Below are positions 1-8,774 of a DNA stretch of 64,000 bases, one piece after another. Every line of letters starts with the position of its first letter. The first letter of the stretch is position 1. A model generated the notes under the pieces. It was not told the DNA's origin. It was given only the letters and a program-made list of their open reading frames with translations, and did not search any database. Origin of the DNA: Bacillus nakamurai (GTDB lineage Bacteria; Bacillota; Bacilli; Bacillales; Bacillaceae). The translations under genes were made by a program, and so were the position numbers. The DNA lies in assembly GCF_001584325.1 (NCBI RefSeq), contig NZ_LSAZ01000008.1, positions 62,001-126,000 of the forward strand, written 5' to 3'.

Positions 1-82
1 AAAGAGCTACTTTTTTGTTATCGAGCCAAATAAAGAGAGGCGTTGCGGTTGCGACCAGTAAATAAGCGAAAAACATGTCCAT
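1..82 (-). CDS. ywcE: YwcE, spore morphogenesis membrane protein (N-terminal fragment)
   Basis: The minus strand opens with ATG at 82, preceded by a strong ribosome binding site (GAAAGGAG, seen as its complement near 91-100). It reads [19 protein letters not shown] before running off the left edge, so only about 27 residues are visible. This matches the hydrophobic N-terminus of B. subtilis YwcE, a small holin-like membrane protein needed for normal spore morphology and germination. Its place beside rodA fits the B. subtilis order. The function is family knowledge; the window shows only the start and the first membrane segment. Confidence 0.85.
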   Translation of the reverse strand, partial: MDMFFAYLLVATATPLFIWLDNKKVAL

Positions 83-374
83 CTTACTTGTCTCCTTTCA
101 TTTTATGACAGCGTTTCCAAAATGAAATGCAGAGAATAAAATGTGTCTGTTTTGTGGTCGTTTTTTGAACATTTTGTTACAATTATTATACCATGTTTTC
201 CATTTTTTGATACCGCTTTTTAAAGAAATGTATTGCAACTATCGCCTCATTTTTGGATAGGAAAAAGAAACCGGAAACCCCAATTGCGATGTCACATCAT
301 CAAACAACACAATAGAAACAGCTGTGAACCTGTGTTACGTTGAAGAGAAAATGCTCACTAAGGAAGGAATCGGA

Positions 375-830
375 ATGAATATAAAAAAAGACGATGTAAC
401 GGGTCCGGAGGTCATTGCGCTGCTGCATGATCACCTTCAAAGTTTAACGCTTCATTCTCCGCCGGAAAGCATACACGCGCTCGATGCAGAGCGCTTGCGC
501 CAGACTGATGTGACGTTCTGGAGTGCATGGGACGGGGACGGCTTGCTCGGCTGCGCAGCCCTGAAAGAGCTTGACAGCCTGCATGGCGAGATCAAATCTA
601 TGAAAACCTCTCCGCAGCATGTAAGAAAAGGCGTGGCCAAACAGCTCCTTCACCATCTCATTGAAGAAGCAAGACAGTGCGGCTATCAGAGAATCAGCCT
701 GGAGACCGGTTCCATGGCCGCTTTTCATCCCGCCAGAAGCTTATATGAAAAGGCTGGTTTTTATTACTGTGATCTGTTCGCAGACTACAAAGAGGACCCG
801 AACAGTTTGTTTATGAGGTTAGACATATAA
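375..830 (+). CDS. ysnE: GNAT-family N-acetyltransferase (YsnE-like)
   Basis: This 151-residue protein has a complete GNAT fold. The acetyl-CoA-binding region reads IKSMKTSPQHVRKGVAKQLL, and a C-terminal LYEKAGFYYCDLFADY segment is typical of the family. The ATG at 375 is chosen over the upstream in-frame codon at 324 because AAGGAAGGA lies just before it. Sequence and length resemble B. subtilis YsnE, whose counterpart in plant-associated B. velezensis has been linked to indole-3-acetic acid production. The substrate cannot be read from sequence. It is an extra gene relative to the B. subtilis ywcE-rodA junction as remembered. Confidence 0.75.
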   Translation: MNIKKDDVTGPEVIALLHDHLQSLTLHSPPESIHALDAERLRQTDVTFWSAWDGDGLLGCAALKELDSLHGEIKSMKTSPQHVRKGVAKQLLHHLIEEARQCGYQRISLETGSMAAFHPARSLYEKAGFYYCDLFADYKEDPNSLFMRLDI

Positions 831-1202
831 GCAAATACCGGCGTAACAGGCTGCTGCGGCGCTCAAAAGGTGTCCGGCCATATTGCCCTTCAGGATGACC
901 TGTCGACCTGTCAGATATCACAAGAGCCGTATCCATACGGCATGCCGCGGCTTGTTAAGATTACAGATCAATGTCTCAACGCTGGATTTCTTTTAACCCA
1001 AACCCCTTTTCCGACGCGAAGGGGTTTTTTATTGGAAAACTTTCAGGATGACCGAAACATTTCCTTTTCTAACACGTCATATGTCGTGTAGTCCTCAAAC
1101 CGTTAAAAAATAAAAAGGAAACAACCTAGTCATGTTTTCTTGAACTGTGTTCATGTATAATAAACAATAGTGATTTCCGATGAAAATGTAAGGCGGGATA
1201 GA
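831..1202 (+). other. Non-coding gap with two small hairpins and a terminator, upstream of rodA
   Basis: No convincing gene is seen. The stretch holds a small hairpin (CAGG/CCTG, 891-902), a 7-bp hairpin (GCCGTAT/ATACGGC, 926-941) and an intrinsic terminator at 1001-1031. These may be the untranslated 3' end of the upstream acetyltransferase message or a small RNA. A TATAAT at 1156-1161 is a plausible -10 box for rodA, but no good -35 box lies 16-18 bp upstream. Confidence 0.4.
1001..1031 (+). terminator. Intrinsic terminator upstream of rodA
   Basis: AACCCCTT (1001-1008) pairs with AAGGGGTT (1019-1026) around a 10-base loop and is followed by a T run. It would end transcription coming from the acetyltransferase gene or from the non-coding stretch at 840-1000. 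Confidence 0.85.
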
Positions 1203-2387
1203 ATGAGTCGATACAAGAAACAGCAAAATCCCTATTATCAGGGGGATTTGATTTTTATATTTGGTGTGTTTTTAATTATTAGTATTGCTGCCATTTATGC
1301 GGCCGGACAGTTTGGGCAGTATGGAAGCAATGCATGGATGAAACAAATTGTTTTCTATGTAATTGGAGCCGGTGTGATCGGGCTTTTACTGTATTTCGAT
1401 TTAGAGCAGCTTGAAAAGCTCAGTTTGTATGTATTAATAGCCGGAGTGTTGTCACTGCTCCTTTTGCGGGTTGCTCCGGAGTCCATCGCGCCGATTAAAA
1501 ACGGTGCGAAAAGCTGGTTTCAAATTGGAAGCTTTACACTTCAGCCCTCCGAATTTACGAAAATTGGCATTATGATGATGGTGGCGTCCATTATATCTAA
1601 AGCCGGGCCGAAAGATCAAAGATCGCTGCGGGAAGATATCAATTTGCTGCTGAAAATTGCGGCATGGACTGTTATTCCGATCGGGCTGATCGTATTACAG
1701 GATGCCGGAACAGGCGCGATATGCCTGTTTATCGTCATGGTGATGGTGTTTATGTCAGGCGTAAACTGGAAGTTAATCACCTTGATCGGCGGTTCCGCCG
1801 CTCTTGTGGTGGCGCTTTTCCTTGTGCTAGTGATTGAATTCCCCCATGTGGCGAATGCTATCGGCATTCAAAATTATCAAATTGACAGGGTCACATCATG
1901 GATGTCTGACTCCAATACATCAACCCAGGCTGACAGTGATAAAAGCTGGCAGGTGGATCAGGCGGTGATGGCGATCGGATCAGGCGGTATCACAGGAAAC
2001 GGCGTTCATAATCTGAAGGTTTACGTGCCTGAGGGGCAGACGGACTTTATCTTCGCGATTTTAGGTGAAAGCTTTGGATTTTTAGGATGTGCCATCGTCG
2101 TCGTGATGTTTTTCTTTTTAATTTACAGGCTTGTGGTGCTGATTGACCGGCTGCATGCTTTTAACCGATTCGGTGCGTTTTTTTGCGTTGGATTTACGGC
2201 ACTTATCGTGATCCACACGTTCCAAAACATCGGTATGAATATCGGTATTATGCCGGTTACCGGGATTCCGCTGCTGTTTGTCAGCTACGGAGGGAGCTCG
2301 GTGCTTTCTACATTGATCAGCTTCGGTATCGTGTATAATGCCAGCGTTCAGCTCACGAAATATAAAAGTTATTTGTTTAATTCCTGA
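1203..2387 (+). CDS. rodA: RodA, SEDS-family peptidoglycan glycosyltransferase
   Basis: RodA polymerises lipid II during cell elongation with a class B penicillin-binding protein in the Rod complex. The 394-residue polytopic protein matches B. subtilis RodA (393 aa) closely at its start ([10 protein letters not shown]) and end ([12 protein letters not shown]). It carries the SEDS signatures [15 protein letters not shown] and a late loop ending [14 protein letters not shown] 1203 is preferred to the upstream in-frame codon at 1170 because AAGGCGGG sits just before it and it reproduces the family N-terminus. A terminator follows directly, so it is probably monocistronic. It is expected to be essential. 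Confidence 0.95.
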   Translation: MSRYKKQQNPYYQGDLIFIFGVFLIISIAAIYAAGQFGQYGSNAWMKQIVFYVIGAGVIGLLLYFDLEQLEKLSLYVLIAGVLSLLLLRVAPESIAPIKNGAKSWFQIGSFTLQPSEFTKIGIMMMVASIISKAGPKDQRSLREDINLLLKIAAWTVIPIGLIVLQDAGTGAICLFIVMVMVFMSGVNWKLITLIGGSAALVVALFLVLVIEFPHVANAIGIQNYQIDRVTSWMSDSNTSTQADSDKSWQVDQAVMAIGSGGITGNGVHNLKVYVPEGQTDFIFAILGESFGFLGCAIVVVMFFFLIYRLVVLIDRLHAFNRFGAFFCVGFTALIVIHTFQNIGMNIGIMPVTGIPLLFVSYGGSSVLSTLISFGIVYNASVQLTKYKSYLFNS

Positions 2388-2393
2388 TAAAAG

Positions 2394-2421
2394 GACAGCT
2401 CAGATGCGGGCTGTCTTTTTT
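2394..2421 (+). terminator. rodA terminator
   Basis: GACAGC (2394-2399) pairs with GCTGTC (2410-2415), followed by TTTTTT. Confidence 0.85.
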
Positions 2422-2490
2422 CTTTTCAGAGCATTTCACTTTTGGCTTTCTTCTCTTTCGGATATGATAAAAAAGAAGGAGGTTCTATAC

Positions 2491-3240
2491 ATGAACAATA
2501 CCATTGAAACCATACTTAATCATCGGTCAATCCGATCATTTACCGACGAGCTTCTGACGTCAGAAGAGATAGATACATTAGTGAAAAGCGCGCAGGCGGC
2601 GTCTACGTCCAGCTATGTGCAGGCATATTCCATCATCGGCGTAACCGATCAAGAGAAAAAACGGAAGCTGGCCGCGCTTGCCGGAAATCAGCCTTATGTC
2701 GAAAATAACGGGCATTTGTTTGTGTTCTGTGCTGATTTATACCGACATAAAAAGCTTGCCGAAGAGAAAGGCGAAGACATTACCGAGCTTCTTGAGAATA
2801 CGGAGATGTTTATGGTCAGCGTGATTGATGCTGCTCTTGCCGCACAAAATGTAAGTGTTGCTGCGGAATCAATGGGGCTTGGCATTTGTTACATCGGCGG
2901 CATCCGGAATGAACTGGATCAGGTGACGGAAGTGCTGGAGACGCCTGATCACGTCCTGCCGCTCTTTGGCTTGGTTGTCGGGCATCCCGCTCATCCGTCC
3001 GGTCAAAAGCCGAGACTTCCGAAACAGGCCGTCTATCATGAAAATACGTACGATACGAACGAAGAAAACTTCCGCCGTTATATGAAGGAATACGATGAAA
3101 CCATTTCCGCTTATTATGAAAAACGGACAAACGGCAAGCGGGTTGAAACATGGTCTGATCAAATCTTGCAGTTCATGAGACAAAAACCGAGAACCTATTT
3201 AAATCAATACGTAAAAGATAAAGGCTTTCAAAAGAATTAA
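2491..3240 (+). CDS. nfrA: NfrA, FMN-dependent NADPH oxidoreductase
   Basis: This 249-residue nitroreductase-family flavoprotein equals B. subtilis NfrA1 in length. The N-terminal HRSIRSFTDELL motif is the usual phosphate-binding segment of FMN nitroreductases, and ESMGLGICYIGG is the central family signature. Members use NADPH to reduce nitroaromatics, flavins and quinones, and the B. subtilis enzyme belongs to heat and disulfide stress responses. ATG 2491 lies behind AAGAAGGAGG, whereas the open frame from 2338 would run back through the rodA terminator. In B. subtilis it can be co-transcribed with ywcH, but a terminator-like hairpin separates them here. Confidence 0.93.
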   Translation: MNNTIETILNHRSIRSFTDELLTSEEIDTLVKSAQAASTSSYVQAYSIIGVTDQEKKRKLAALAGNQPYVENNGHLFVFCADLYRHKKLAEEKGEDITELLENTEMFMVSVIDAALAAQNVSVAAESMGLGICYIGGIRNELDQVTEVLETPDHVLPLFGLVVGHPAHPSGQKPRLPKQAVYHENTYDTNEENFRRYMKEYDETISAYYEKRTNGKRVETWSDQILQFMRQKPRTYLNQYVKDKGFQKN

Positions 3241-3246
3241 GAAAAA

Positions 3247-3272
3247 ACCTCTCCCGACTGGGAGAGGTTTTC
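3247..3272 (+). terminator. nfrA terminator
   Basis: ACCTCTCCC (3247-3255) and GGGAGAGGT (3260-3268) form a 9-bp stem with a 4-base loop, followed by T residues. Confidence 0.85.
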
Positions 3273-3406
3273 ATGTTTCACGTGTAACATATTTCGACAA
3301 AATCGAACATCGTTCATTATGAAATGATCATCCATAGGGGATGCTTACAAGCATACGGAAAGAAAAAACGGCTTGGCAGTGGTACGATGTTGATGAGGTG
3401 ACAGTG

Positions 3407-4411
3407 ATGATTTCATTAAGCGTATTAGATCAATCTCCGGTATCTGAGGGCCGTTCTGCGGAAAGCGCGCTTCAGGAAACCGTTAGGCTGGCGCAGGCCG
3501 CAGAGGAGCTCGGATATAAGAGATTTTGGGTTTCAGAGCATCATTATTCAAAACGTTTAGCAGGTTCAAGCCCTGAGGTGCTGATCAGCCATATTGCAGC
3601 CAAAACAAGCAGGATTCGTGTGGGATCAGGCGGTGTGATGCTTCCTCATTACAGCGCCTATAAGGTGGCAGAGAATTTTCGTGTGCTTGAAGGCCTTACT
3701 CCGGGAAGAATTGATCTCGGGCTGGGCAGGGCGCCCGGCGGAATGCCGATTGCTTCGTGGGCGCTGAATGACGGCGGCAAGCGCAATGCTGATCAATACC
3801 CGCAGCAGATTCGTGAGCTGACGATGTATTTGCATGATTTGGCCGATGACAGTCACCGCTTTCCGAATCTGACAGCTTCGCCTCATATCGCAACGGCGCC
3901 GGATGTCTGGCTTCTCGGTTCTTCGGGAGAAAGCGCGCTCCTAAGCGCTGAGACTGGGGCGGGCTACATGTTTGCCCATTTCATTAATGGCGATGGCGGA
4001 GAAAGTACGGTGGCACAATATAAGCGGAGGTTCAAACCTTCCGTCTTAGGACAAAAACCAAAAACGGCGGTTGCGGTTTTCGTTCTTTGCGCGGACACTG
4101 AAGAGAAAGCGGAAGAACTTGCATCAGTATTGGACTATACGCTGCTTGCGGGGGAGCAGGGGATTCCGCTGAACGGTGTTCCCGCTTATGAAACCGTCCG
4201 CGGCAATTCATATTCTCCGTATGAGCAAAGGCGGATAGCCGATAACCGAAATCGGATGATCATTGGGACAAAGCAGCAAGTGAAGGAACAGCTTTTGGCG
4301 CTCACGAAAGCGTATGGAACCGAAGAAATAATGGCTGTGACCATTACACATCAATTTGAAGATAAACTGCATTCGTACCGGCTGCTTCGAGAAGCATTTG
4401 CTGAGTCATAA
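3407..4411 (+). CDS. ywcH: YwcH, luciferase-like flavin monooxygenase
   Basis: A 334-residue member of the bacterial luciferase-like LLM family that resembles B. subtilis YwcH (333 aa). Family marks include DQSPVSEG at the N-terminus, RFWVSEHH near residue 45, VGSGGVMLPHYSA, and the GRIDLGLGRAPGG loop. Such proteins use reduced FMN; the substrate is unknown. A neighbouring FMN reductase (nfrA) could supply reduced flavin, which is inference from context. The ATG at 3407 follows GAGGTGA; the open frame extends back to 3341, but that extension lacks family similarity. Confidence 0.9.
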   Translation: MISLSVLDQSPVSEGRSAESALQETVRLAQAAEELGYKRFWVSEHHYSKRLAGSSPEVLISHIAAKTSRIRVGSGGVMLPHYSAYKVAENFRVLEGLTPGRIDLGLGRAPGGMPIASWALNDGGKRNADQYPQQIRELTMYLHDLADDSHRFPNLTASPHIATAPDVWLLGSSGESALLSAETGAGYMFAHFINGDGGESTVAQYKRRFKPSVLGQKPKTAVAVFVLCADTEEKAEELASVLDYTLLAGEQGIPLNGVPAYETVRGNSYSPYEQRRIADNRNRMIIGTKQQVKEQLLALTKAYGTEEIMAVTITHQFEDKLHSYRLLREAFAES

Positions 4412-4417
4412 AAAAGA

Positions 4418-4445
4418 AACCCTGCTGATGCCAGCAGGGTTGTTT
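4418..4445. terminator. Bidirectional terminator between ywcH and vpr
   Basis: AACCCTGCT (4418-4426) and AGCAGGGTT (4433-4441) form a 9-bp stem between two convergent genes, with A-rich sequence on the left and T-rich on the right. It can serve both directions. Confidence 0.85.
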
Positions 4446-4448
4446 CGT

Positions 4449-6860
4449 TTATTCAACGGTAAATGGTTTCTCGGTCAGAACCTGGCTTGATTTTCCCTTG
4501 TTTGCGGCATAGGCCAGCATGTAATATTCTCCGGCCGGCAGAGCGGTATCACCGTTGACTTTGCCGTTCCAATTGAAATATTGATAGCCTTTGTCTTGTT
4601 TTTTGTAGATGCCGGCTTGGCCTACGAAATCAAGATTGCTGTTATATACAAGGAAAGCGAGCTCTTCCGCTCCCGCAGGAAGATAGGTTTCAATTTGATA
4701 GGTTCCTTGAGTTGTGCCGTCCTGCACTTCAATTGAAGTCACGCGCGGATAGTCCGGCTCTTTCACAATCAGAAGCGTCGGAACTTTGGCGACTGTTTTC
4801 CCGCCTTCGCGCACGGTAACCGTTCCTTCATAGGTTCCGGCCTTCACTTTCTTCGCATTGACCTTTACCTTCGTGTTTACTTTTCCGGTTTTATGCGCGG
4901 GGATCACCACCCGGTCTGTTCCAGAAGCGGTAATGCCCGTGCCGTTAAACGCATACTCGAGCTGGTATGACTTTCTGATGGACGATTGGTTTTCAATCGT
5001 AAAGGTTTCTTTTTTCGTTTCATTGCCATTGTCTTTCATAAACGTTCCATAGGAATAGCTTCCCGGGGAAACGAGAGAGTCCGCTTTGATCGCTTTTATG
5101 ATTCTGATGCTTCCGGCGCCTTGCGCGTTATGCGGATATACATCACCGTCAGCGTCCGTTAAGGTTTCCGCCGTGTTCATGAGGGCGGCTTTTATTTGTT
5201 CCGGGCTCCATTTCGGTTTTGCCTGCTTGATGACGGCAGCTGCGCCGGCCACATGCGGTGATGCCATGCTTGTTCCTTGCTTTGATCCGTAGCCGTACGG
5301 ATTGGTCGGATTATGTGTCGGAATCGTGCTGACGATGTTAACGCCGGGAGCTGAGACATCCGGTTTAATCATCCATGTGTCCATGACAGGTCCGCGTGAA
5401 GAGAAGTCCGCCATTTGTTCAGTAAGGGATTTGGAAACCGATAAGCCGAATACCGTTTTGGTGCTGCCCGTTTTTAATTGATTGACGAGCTTTTCACCAT
5501 CCTCTAAAGAAAGCTTGATGGTCGGAACAGCCATGCCCGGTACGTTGGCTTCGATTTCTCCTGATGCGTTGTTATACACAACCATACCGATTGCGCCGGC
5601 TTTTTTGGCGTTGTCGGCTTTATCCACAAATGCAATGCTGCCGCGTTTGACGACTGCGACTTTTCCTTTCAGGTCTTTGCCTTCAAAATCTTTTTGCTCG
5701 CCGATGCCAGCTTCAACAAGCTCTGCCTCTTTTTTATTCAGCGCTTTTATTTCATCTTCTTTGTTGTAGCCCATGACTTTAGCAGAGGAGTAAGAACCGA
5801 ATGAGACGGCGTATTCGTTCAGCGGCAGCTGTGTCGCTCCGACGGAGATCGCTTCTCTGGACGTCCCCGGTGATCCGACAGTCCAATTATTCGGGCCGCT
5901 GTTTCCGTTTGAGGTGACCGCAACAACGCCTTCAGACATGGCCCAGTCAAGAGCCGTGCTTGTAGCCCAATCCGGGTTATTCACAGAGTTGCCGAGAGAA
6001 AGGTTCATGACATTCGCTCCGTCTTGCACGGCGCGTTCGATTCCGGCGATGACGTTTTCAGTCGTGCCGCTTCCGCCCGGGCCGAGTACGCGGTAGGCGA
6101 GGAGCGTTGCATCAGGCGCCACGCCTTTAATCGTTCCATTTGCCGCTACTGTGCCCGCCACGTGTGTCCCGTGGTCAGTGGCTGCGCCTCTCGGATCGCC
6201 GGACGGCGTTTCCTCAGGATCATAATCGTTATCCACAAAATCGTACCCTTTATATTGTCCGAAATTTTTCTTTAAATCAGGGTGTTTGTATTCGACGCCC
6301 GTATCAATGATGGCGACTTTGACGCCTTTTCCTGTGTAGCCGAGCTTCCACGCATCATTTGCCCCGATGTATGGTGCGCTGTCATCCATCTGCGGGGACA
6401 CGGCATCTTTGGAAAGGGTGACGTCTTTATCTTTCAGGTGATCGGTATGATAGGTGACATTCGGATAAACCGCTTTGACATCCTGATCACTCAGCAGCTT
6501 CGGAATTTCGTTAGCCGGAAGCTTCATGGAGAAACCGGAAAACACCTGCTCGTATTCTCTGTTGATTTTTCCGTGTTTAACTGCTTTGAGCGCTTTGTTT
6601 TTCACTTTTGCGCGTTCGCTTTTCAGCTTGCTTTTTGTTTGTGTTTTGCCGAGTTCCTTCGCTTCGGCCAGAGATTTTTCTTTTAATTCCACAATGACCG
6701 TCGTTTGTTTGCCGGTTGTCATATCGATGTCCCCGAACACTTCGGCTTTCTCAAGATCAGGCGATTGCAGCTTTGATGCCGGCGCAGCCTGTGTACTTGT
6801 GGATAAGGTAAAGGATAAGACAAAAGCCGGAAGCAGATAACGAATGATTCCTTTTTTCAA
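4449..6860 (-). CDS. vpr: Vpr, minor extracellular serine protease precursor
   Basis: An 803-residue subtilisin-family preproprotein, close to the 806 aa of B. subtilis Vpr. In order: signal peptide (to about residue 26, ending STQAA), an I9-type propeptide, and the catalytic domain with Asp186 in VAIIDTGVEY, His230 in DHGTHVAGT and Ser531 in GTSMASPHVAG; Asn320 lies at the oxyanion position. A PA (protease-associated) domain is inserted at about 365-475. A C-terminal all-beta region of about 200 residues follows. The start codon is TTG, with AAGGGGG seven bases upstream. It is secreted and helps degrade extracellular protein; in B. subtilis it also processes some signalling peptides. All key catalytic residues are intact. 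Confidence 0.95.
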   Translation of the reverse strand: MKKGIIRYLLPAFVLSFTLSTSTQAAPASKLQSPDLEKAEVFGDIDMTTGKQTTVIVELKEKSLAEAKELGKTQTKSKLKSERAKVKNKALKAVKHGKINREYEQVFSGFSMKLPANEIPKLLSDQDVKAVYPNVTYHTDHLKDKDVTLSKDAVSPQMDDSAPYIGANDAWKLGYTGKGVKVAIIDTGVEYKHPDLKKNFGQYKGYDFVDNDYDPEETPSGDPRGAATDHGTHVAGTVAANGTIKGVAPDATLLAYRVLGPGGSGTTENVIAGIERAVQDGANVMNLSLGNSVNNPDWATSTALDWAMSEGVVAVTSNGNSGPNNWTVGSPGTSREAISVGATQLPLNEYAVSFGSYSSAKVMGYNKEDEIKALNKKEAELVEAGIGEQKDFEGKDLKGKVAVVKRGSIAFVDKADNAKKAGAIGMVVYNNASGEIEANVPGMAVPTIKLSLEDGEKLVNQLKTGSTKTVFGLSVSKSLTEQMADFSSRGPVMDTWMIKPDVSAPGVNIVSTIPTHNPTNPYGYGSKQGTSMASPHVAGAAAVIKQAKPKWSPEQIKAALMNTAETLTDADGDVYPHNAQGAGSIRIIKAIKADSLVSPGSYSYGTFMKDNGNETKKETFTIENQSSIRKSYQLEYAFNGTGITASGTDRVVIPAHKTGKVNTKVKVNAKKVKAGTYEGTVTVREGGKTVAKVPTLLIVKEPDYPRVTSIEVQDGTTQGTYQIETYLPAGAEELAFLVYNSNLDFVGQAGIYKKQDKGYQYFNWNGKVNGDTALPAGEYYMLAYAANKGKSSQVLTEKPFTVE

Positions 6861-6980
6861 TGTGTTTCCCCCTTTTTCTTTGTCTAAATTAGAAATCTAG
6901 TATATATTTCTTGAAAATTCAAAATAATCCTTGTGCCATATGACTCATTTCTGGAAATTTGTCTGTGAATAAGGAGGAAG

Positions 6981-7132
6981 TTATGCACAAAATGTTGTGT
7001 ATAACTTAATAAACCTGTGTATATATATAGTTGGGAACGAATGTTCCTATACAAAATATAGAAAGTGTTTGTGGATATGTGGATATCACCTGTGTTTAAG
7101 CTGTTCTTAACTAAGGGATAACTTGTGCATAA
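6981..7132. repeat. Cluster of DnaA-box-like 9-mers between vpr and ywcI
   Basis: Compared with the DnaA box TTATCCACA, one-mismatch copies occur at 6981-6989 (plus) and at 6996-7004, 7070-7078, 7078-7086 and 7124-7132 (minus). Looser two-mismatch copies lie at 7016-7024 and 7091-7099. The surrounding 6861-7384 stretch contains no convincing gene. The B. subtilis vpr-ywcI region is known as one of the oriC-proximal DnaA-box clusters that bind DnaA and restrain initiation, so this is read as the conserved equivalent. Confidence 0.7.
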
Positions 7133-7384
7133 CTTTTTAAACCTCTTCTCCATTTTTCATGTCATTTCCATCAGCTTTCAACAAAACTTCTGAAAACTAG
7201 TTTGTTTTTTCACTCATATTGTGACAAACAATTTGCCAGGCCGCGTCTATCATAGAGTCATAGGGTTGCTAGGCCCGCTAGTTTTTAAGGGAAAAGGATC
7301 GGCCGCCTTTTCCGTTAAAGCGGAGAGAACGAAACAGGCCTGCGAACAGCTGTCTGTCAATAAGAAGCGGAGGGATGATTTGCA

Positions 7385-7699
7385 ATGAAACGTTTGCTAG
7401 TATCTTTACGGGTGTGGATGGTCTTTCTGATGAACTGGATGGCGCCGGCTGAAGGAAGATACCAATTAGCCGCCGTGTATGGAAACCAAGGTACATATCA
7501 GCAGAAAGCGAGACGGGCAGCCAAGGCATTTTCGTTTGCGGGCCGTGTCCGATCGGCGGATCTGACTGATGAAACAAAATCGGCTTGCGGCAGGCAGGAT
7601 AAGAATCGATGGGTGCCAGTCCGCAAAGAATTGCCGAAGCGGGAGCGCGCAGGCCCGGTATCTTTACATCATATGAAAAAGAGGGTACAATCCCACTAA
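7385..7699 (+). CDS. ywcI: YwcI, small protein of unknown function
   Basis: A 104-residue basic protein whose N-terminus (MKRLLVSLRVWMVFLMNW), central KAFSFAGRVRS and C-terminus KKRVQSH match what I recall of B. subtilis YwcI (about 100 aa). The ATG follows GGAGGGATG. No domain or function is recognised; the first 20 residues are hydrophobic and basic, like a short membrane or signal segment. It sits immediately before sacT in the same direction, with 23 bp between them, so read-through into sacT is possible. A perfect 8-bp inverted repeat (GGAAAAGG/CCTTTTCC) lies upstream at 7290-7313. Confidence 0.75.
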   Translation: MKRLLVSLRVWMVFLMNWMAPAEGRYQLAAVYGNQGTYQQKARRAAKAFSFAGRVRSADLTDETKSACGRQDKNRWVPVRKELPKRERAGPVSLHHMKKRVQSH

Positions 7700-7722
7700 A
7701 CATATGAACGGGAGCGAACCTC

Positions 7723-8553
7723 TTGAGAATAGACAAAGTATTAAATAACAATGCGGCGTTAATAAAAGAAGACGGACGGGAAAAGATCGTGATGGGTCCC
7801 GGAATCGCTTTTCAAAAGAGAAAAAATGATGTCATTCAAAAACATAAAATTGAAAAAATATTTGTCGTGCACGACGAAAATGAAAAGTTCAAACAAGTGT
7901 TAGAAACGCTTCCCGAAGAGCATATAGAAGCGGCTGAAGATATTATCAGCCATGCGGAGGGAGAGCTTGCGGCGCCTCTGAGCGATCATATTCATATTGC
8001 GCTGGCGGATCATTTATCCTTTGCGATCGAAAGGATTCAAAACGGTCTTCAGGTGCATAACCGATTGCTTCATGAAATTAAGGCGCTTTATAAAAAAGAA
8101 TACGAGATCGGCCTCTGGGCGGTCAATCATGTGAAAAAGACCCTTGGTGTATCTCTTCCTGATGATGAGGCGGGGTATATCGCGCTTCATATCCATACTG
8201 CCAAGGCGGATGCCAAAAGTATGTATTCGGCGATGAAACATACAACCATGATCAAAGAAATGATCGAAAGGATAGAAGCCTTTTTTGAGCAAAAGGTGGA
8301 TGAAGACAGTATTTCCTATCAGCGCCTCGTCACGCACTTGCGGTATGCGGTCAGCCGGTTGGATTCAAATGAAGCGCTCCATTCCATGGACGAAGAAATG
8401 CTTTATTTCATCCAAAAAAAGTATCCGTTTGCTTATCGGTGTGCGCTTGAATTAGCGGCGTTTTTAAAAAATGAATATGAATTGGAACTGCCGGAGTCTG
8501 AGGCCGGCTATATTACGCTGCATGTCCAGCGTCTTCAAAAACCCTCGGAATAA
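7723..8553 (+). CDS. sacT: SacT, BglG-family transcriptional antiterminator of sacPA
   Basis: A 276-residue antiterminator identical in length to B. subtilis SacT. An RNA-binding CAT domain covers residues 1 to about 55 ([16 protein letters not shown]). Two PTS regulation domains follow; the conserved histidines are visible in [19 protein letters not shown] and GYITLHV. SacT binds the RAT sequence in the sacPA leader and lets RNA polymerase pass the terminator when sucrose is present; phosphorylation through the PTS controls it. The start is TTG at 7723 behind a weak GGGAGCG. The RAT at 8654-8685 is its evident target. Confidence 0.95.
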   Translation: MRIDKVLNNNAALIKEDGREKIVMGPGIAFQKRKNDVIQKHKIEKIFVVHDENEKFKQVLETLPEEHIEAAEDIISHAEGELAAPLSDHIHIALADHLSFAIERIQNGLQVHNRLLHEIKALYKKEYEIGLWAVNHVKKTLGVSLPDDEAGYIALHIHTAKADAKSMYSAMKHTTMIKEMIERIEAFFEQKVDEDSISYQRLVTHLRYAVSRLDSNEALHSMDEEMLYFIQKKYPFAYRCALELAAFLKNEYELELPESEAGYITLHVQRLQKPSE

Positions 8554-8556
8554 TGT

Positions 8557-8583
8557 GTCTGTTTAGAGAAACAGACTTTTTTT
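8557..8583 (+). terminator. sacT terminator
   Basis: GTCTGTTT (8557-8564) and AAACAGAC (8569-8576) pair with a 4-base loop, followed by seven T residues. Confidence 0.9.
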
Positions 8584-8595
8584 AATAAAAAATAG

Positions 8596-8624
8596 TTGAC
8601 GAAAGCGCTGTCATGAACTAAAAT
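8596..8624 (+). promoter_or_regulatory. sacPA promoter with overlapping cre-like site
   Basis: TTGACG (8596-8601) and TAAAAT (8619-8624) are separated by exactly 17 bp, a good sigma-A promoter. A cre-like sequence, CGAAAGCGCTGTCA (8600-8613), begins in the -35 box and differs from the consensus at about two positions. A CcpA complex there would block initiation, consistent with glucose repression of sucrose genes. Confidence 0.8.
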
Positions 8625-8653
8625 GAAAGCGCATCAAAAAAATGAATCCGGCG

Positions 8654-8749
8654 GGATTGTGACTGGTTATGCAGGCAAGACCTAAAATTTGCGTACATGA
8701 AAAAGGGATCATGTTGACCTTTTTCGTTGGCGAATTTTAGGTCTTTTTT
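8654..8749 (+). promoter_or_regulatory. RAT antiterminator and overlapping leader terminator of sacPA
   Basis: The ribonucleic antiterminator runs 8654-8685, starting GGATTGTGACTGG and ending ACCTAA. Its 3' end overlaps the left arm of a terminator: GACCTAAAATT (about 8680-8690) pairs with AATTTTAGGTC (8733-8743), followed by TTTTTT. A second hairpin (AAAAAGG/CCTTTTT) extends the stem inside. SacT binding to the RAT excludes the terminator and opens sacPA transcription. Confidence 0.93.
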
Positions 8750-8774
8750 GTTTTCTCAAAAGGGGGTAAAGATA

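Noticed and set aside
870-1091. Open frame of 73 codons between the acetyltransferase gene and rodA
   Set aside because: It runs through the terminator at 1001-1031, has no ribosome site and resembles no family.
6884-7153. Minus-strand open frame in the vpr-ywcI gap
   Set aside because: Low-complexity AT-rich sequence covering the DnaA-box cluster, without a ribosome site.
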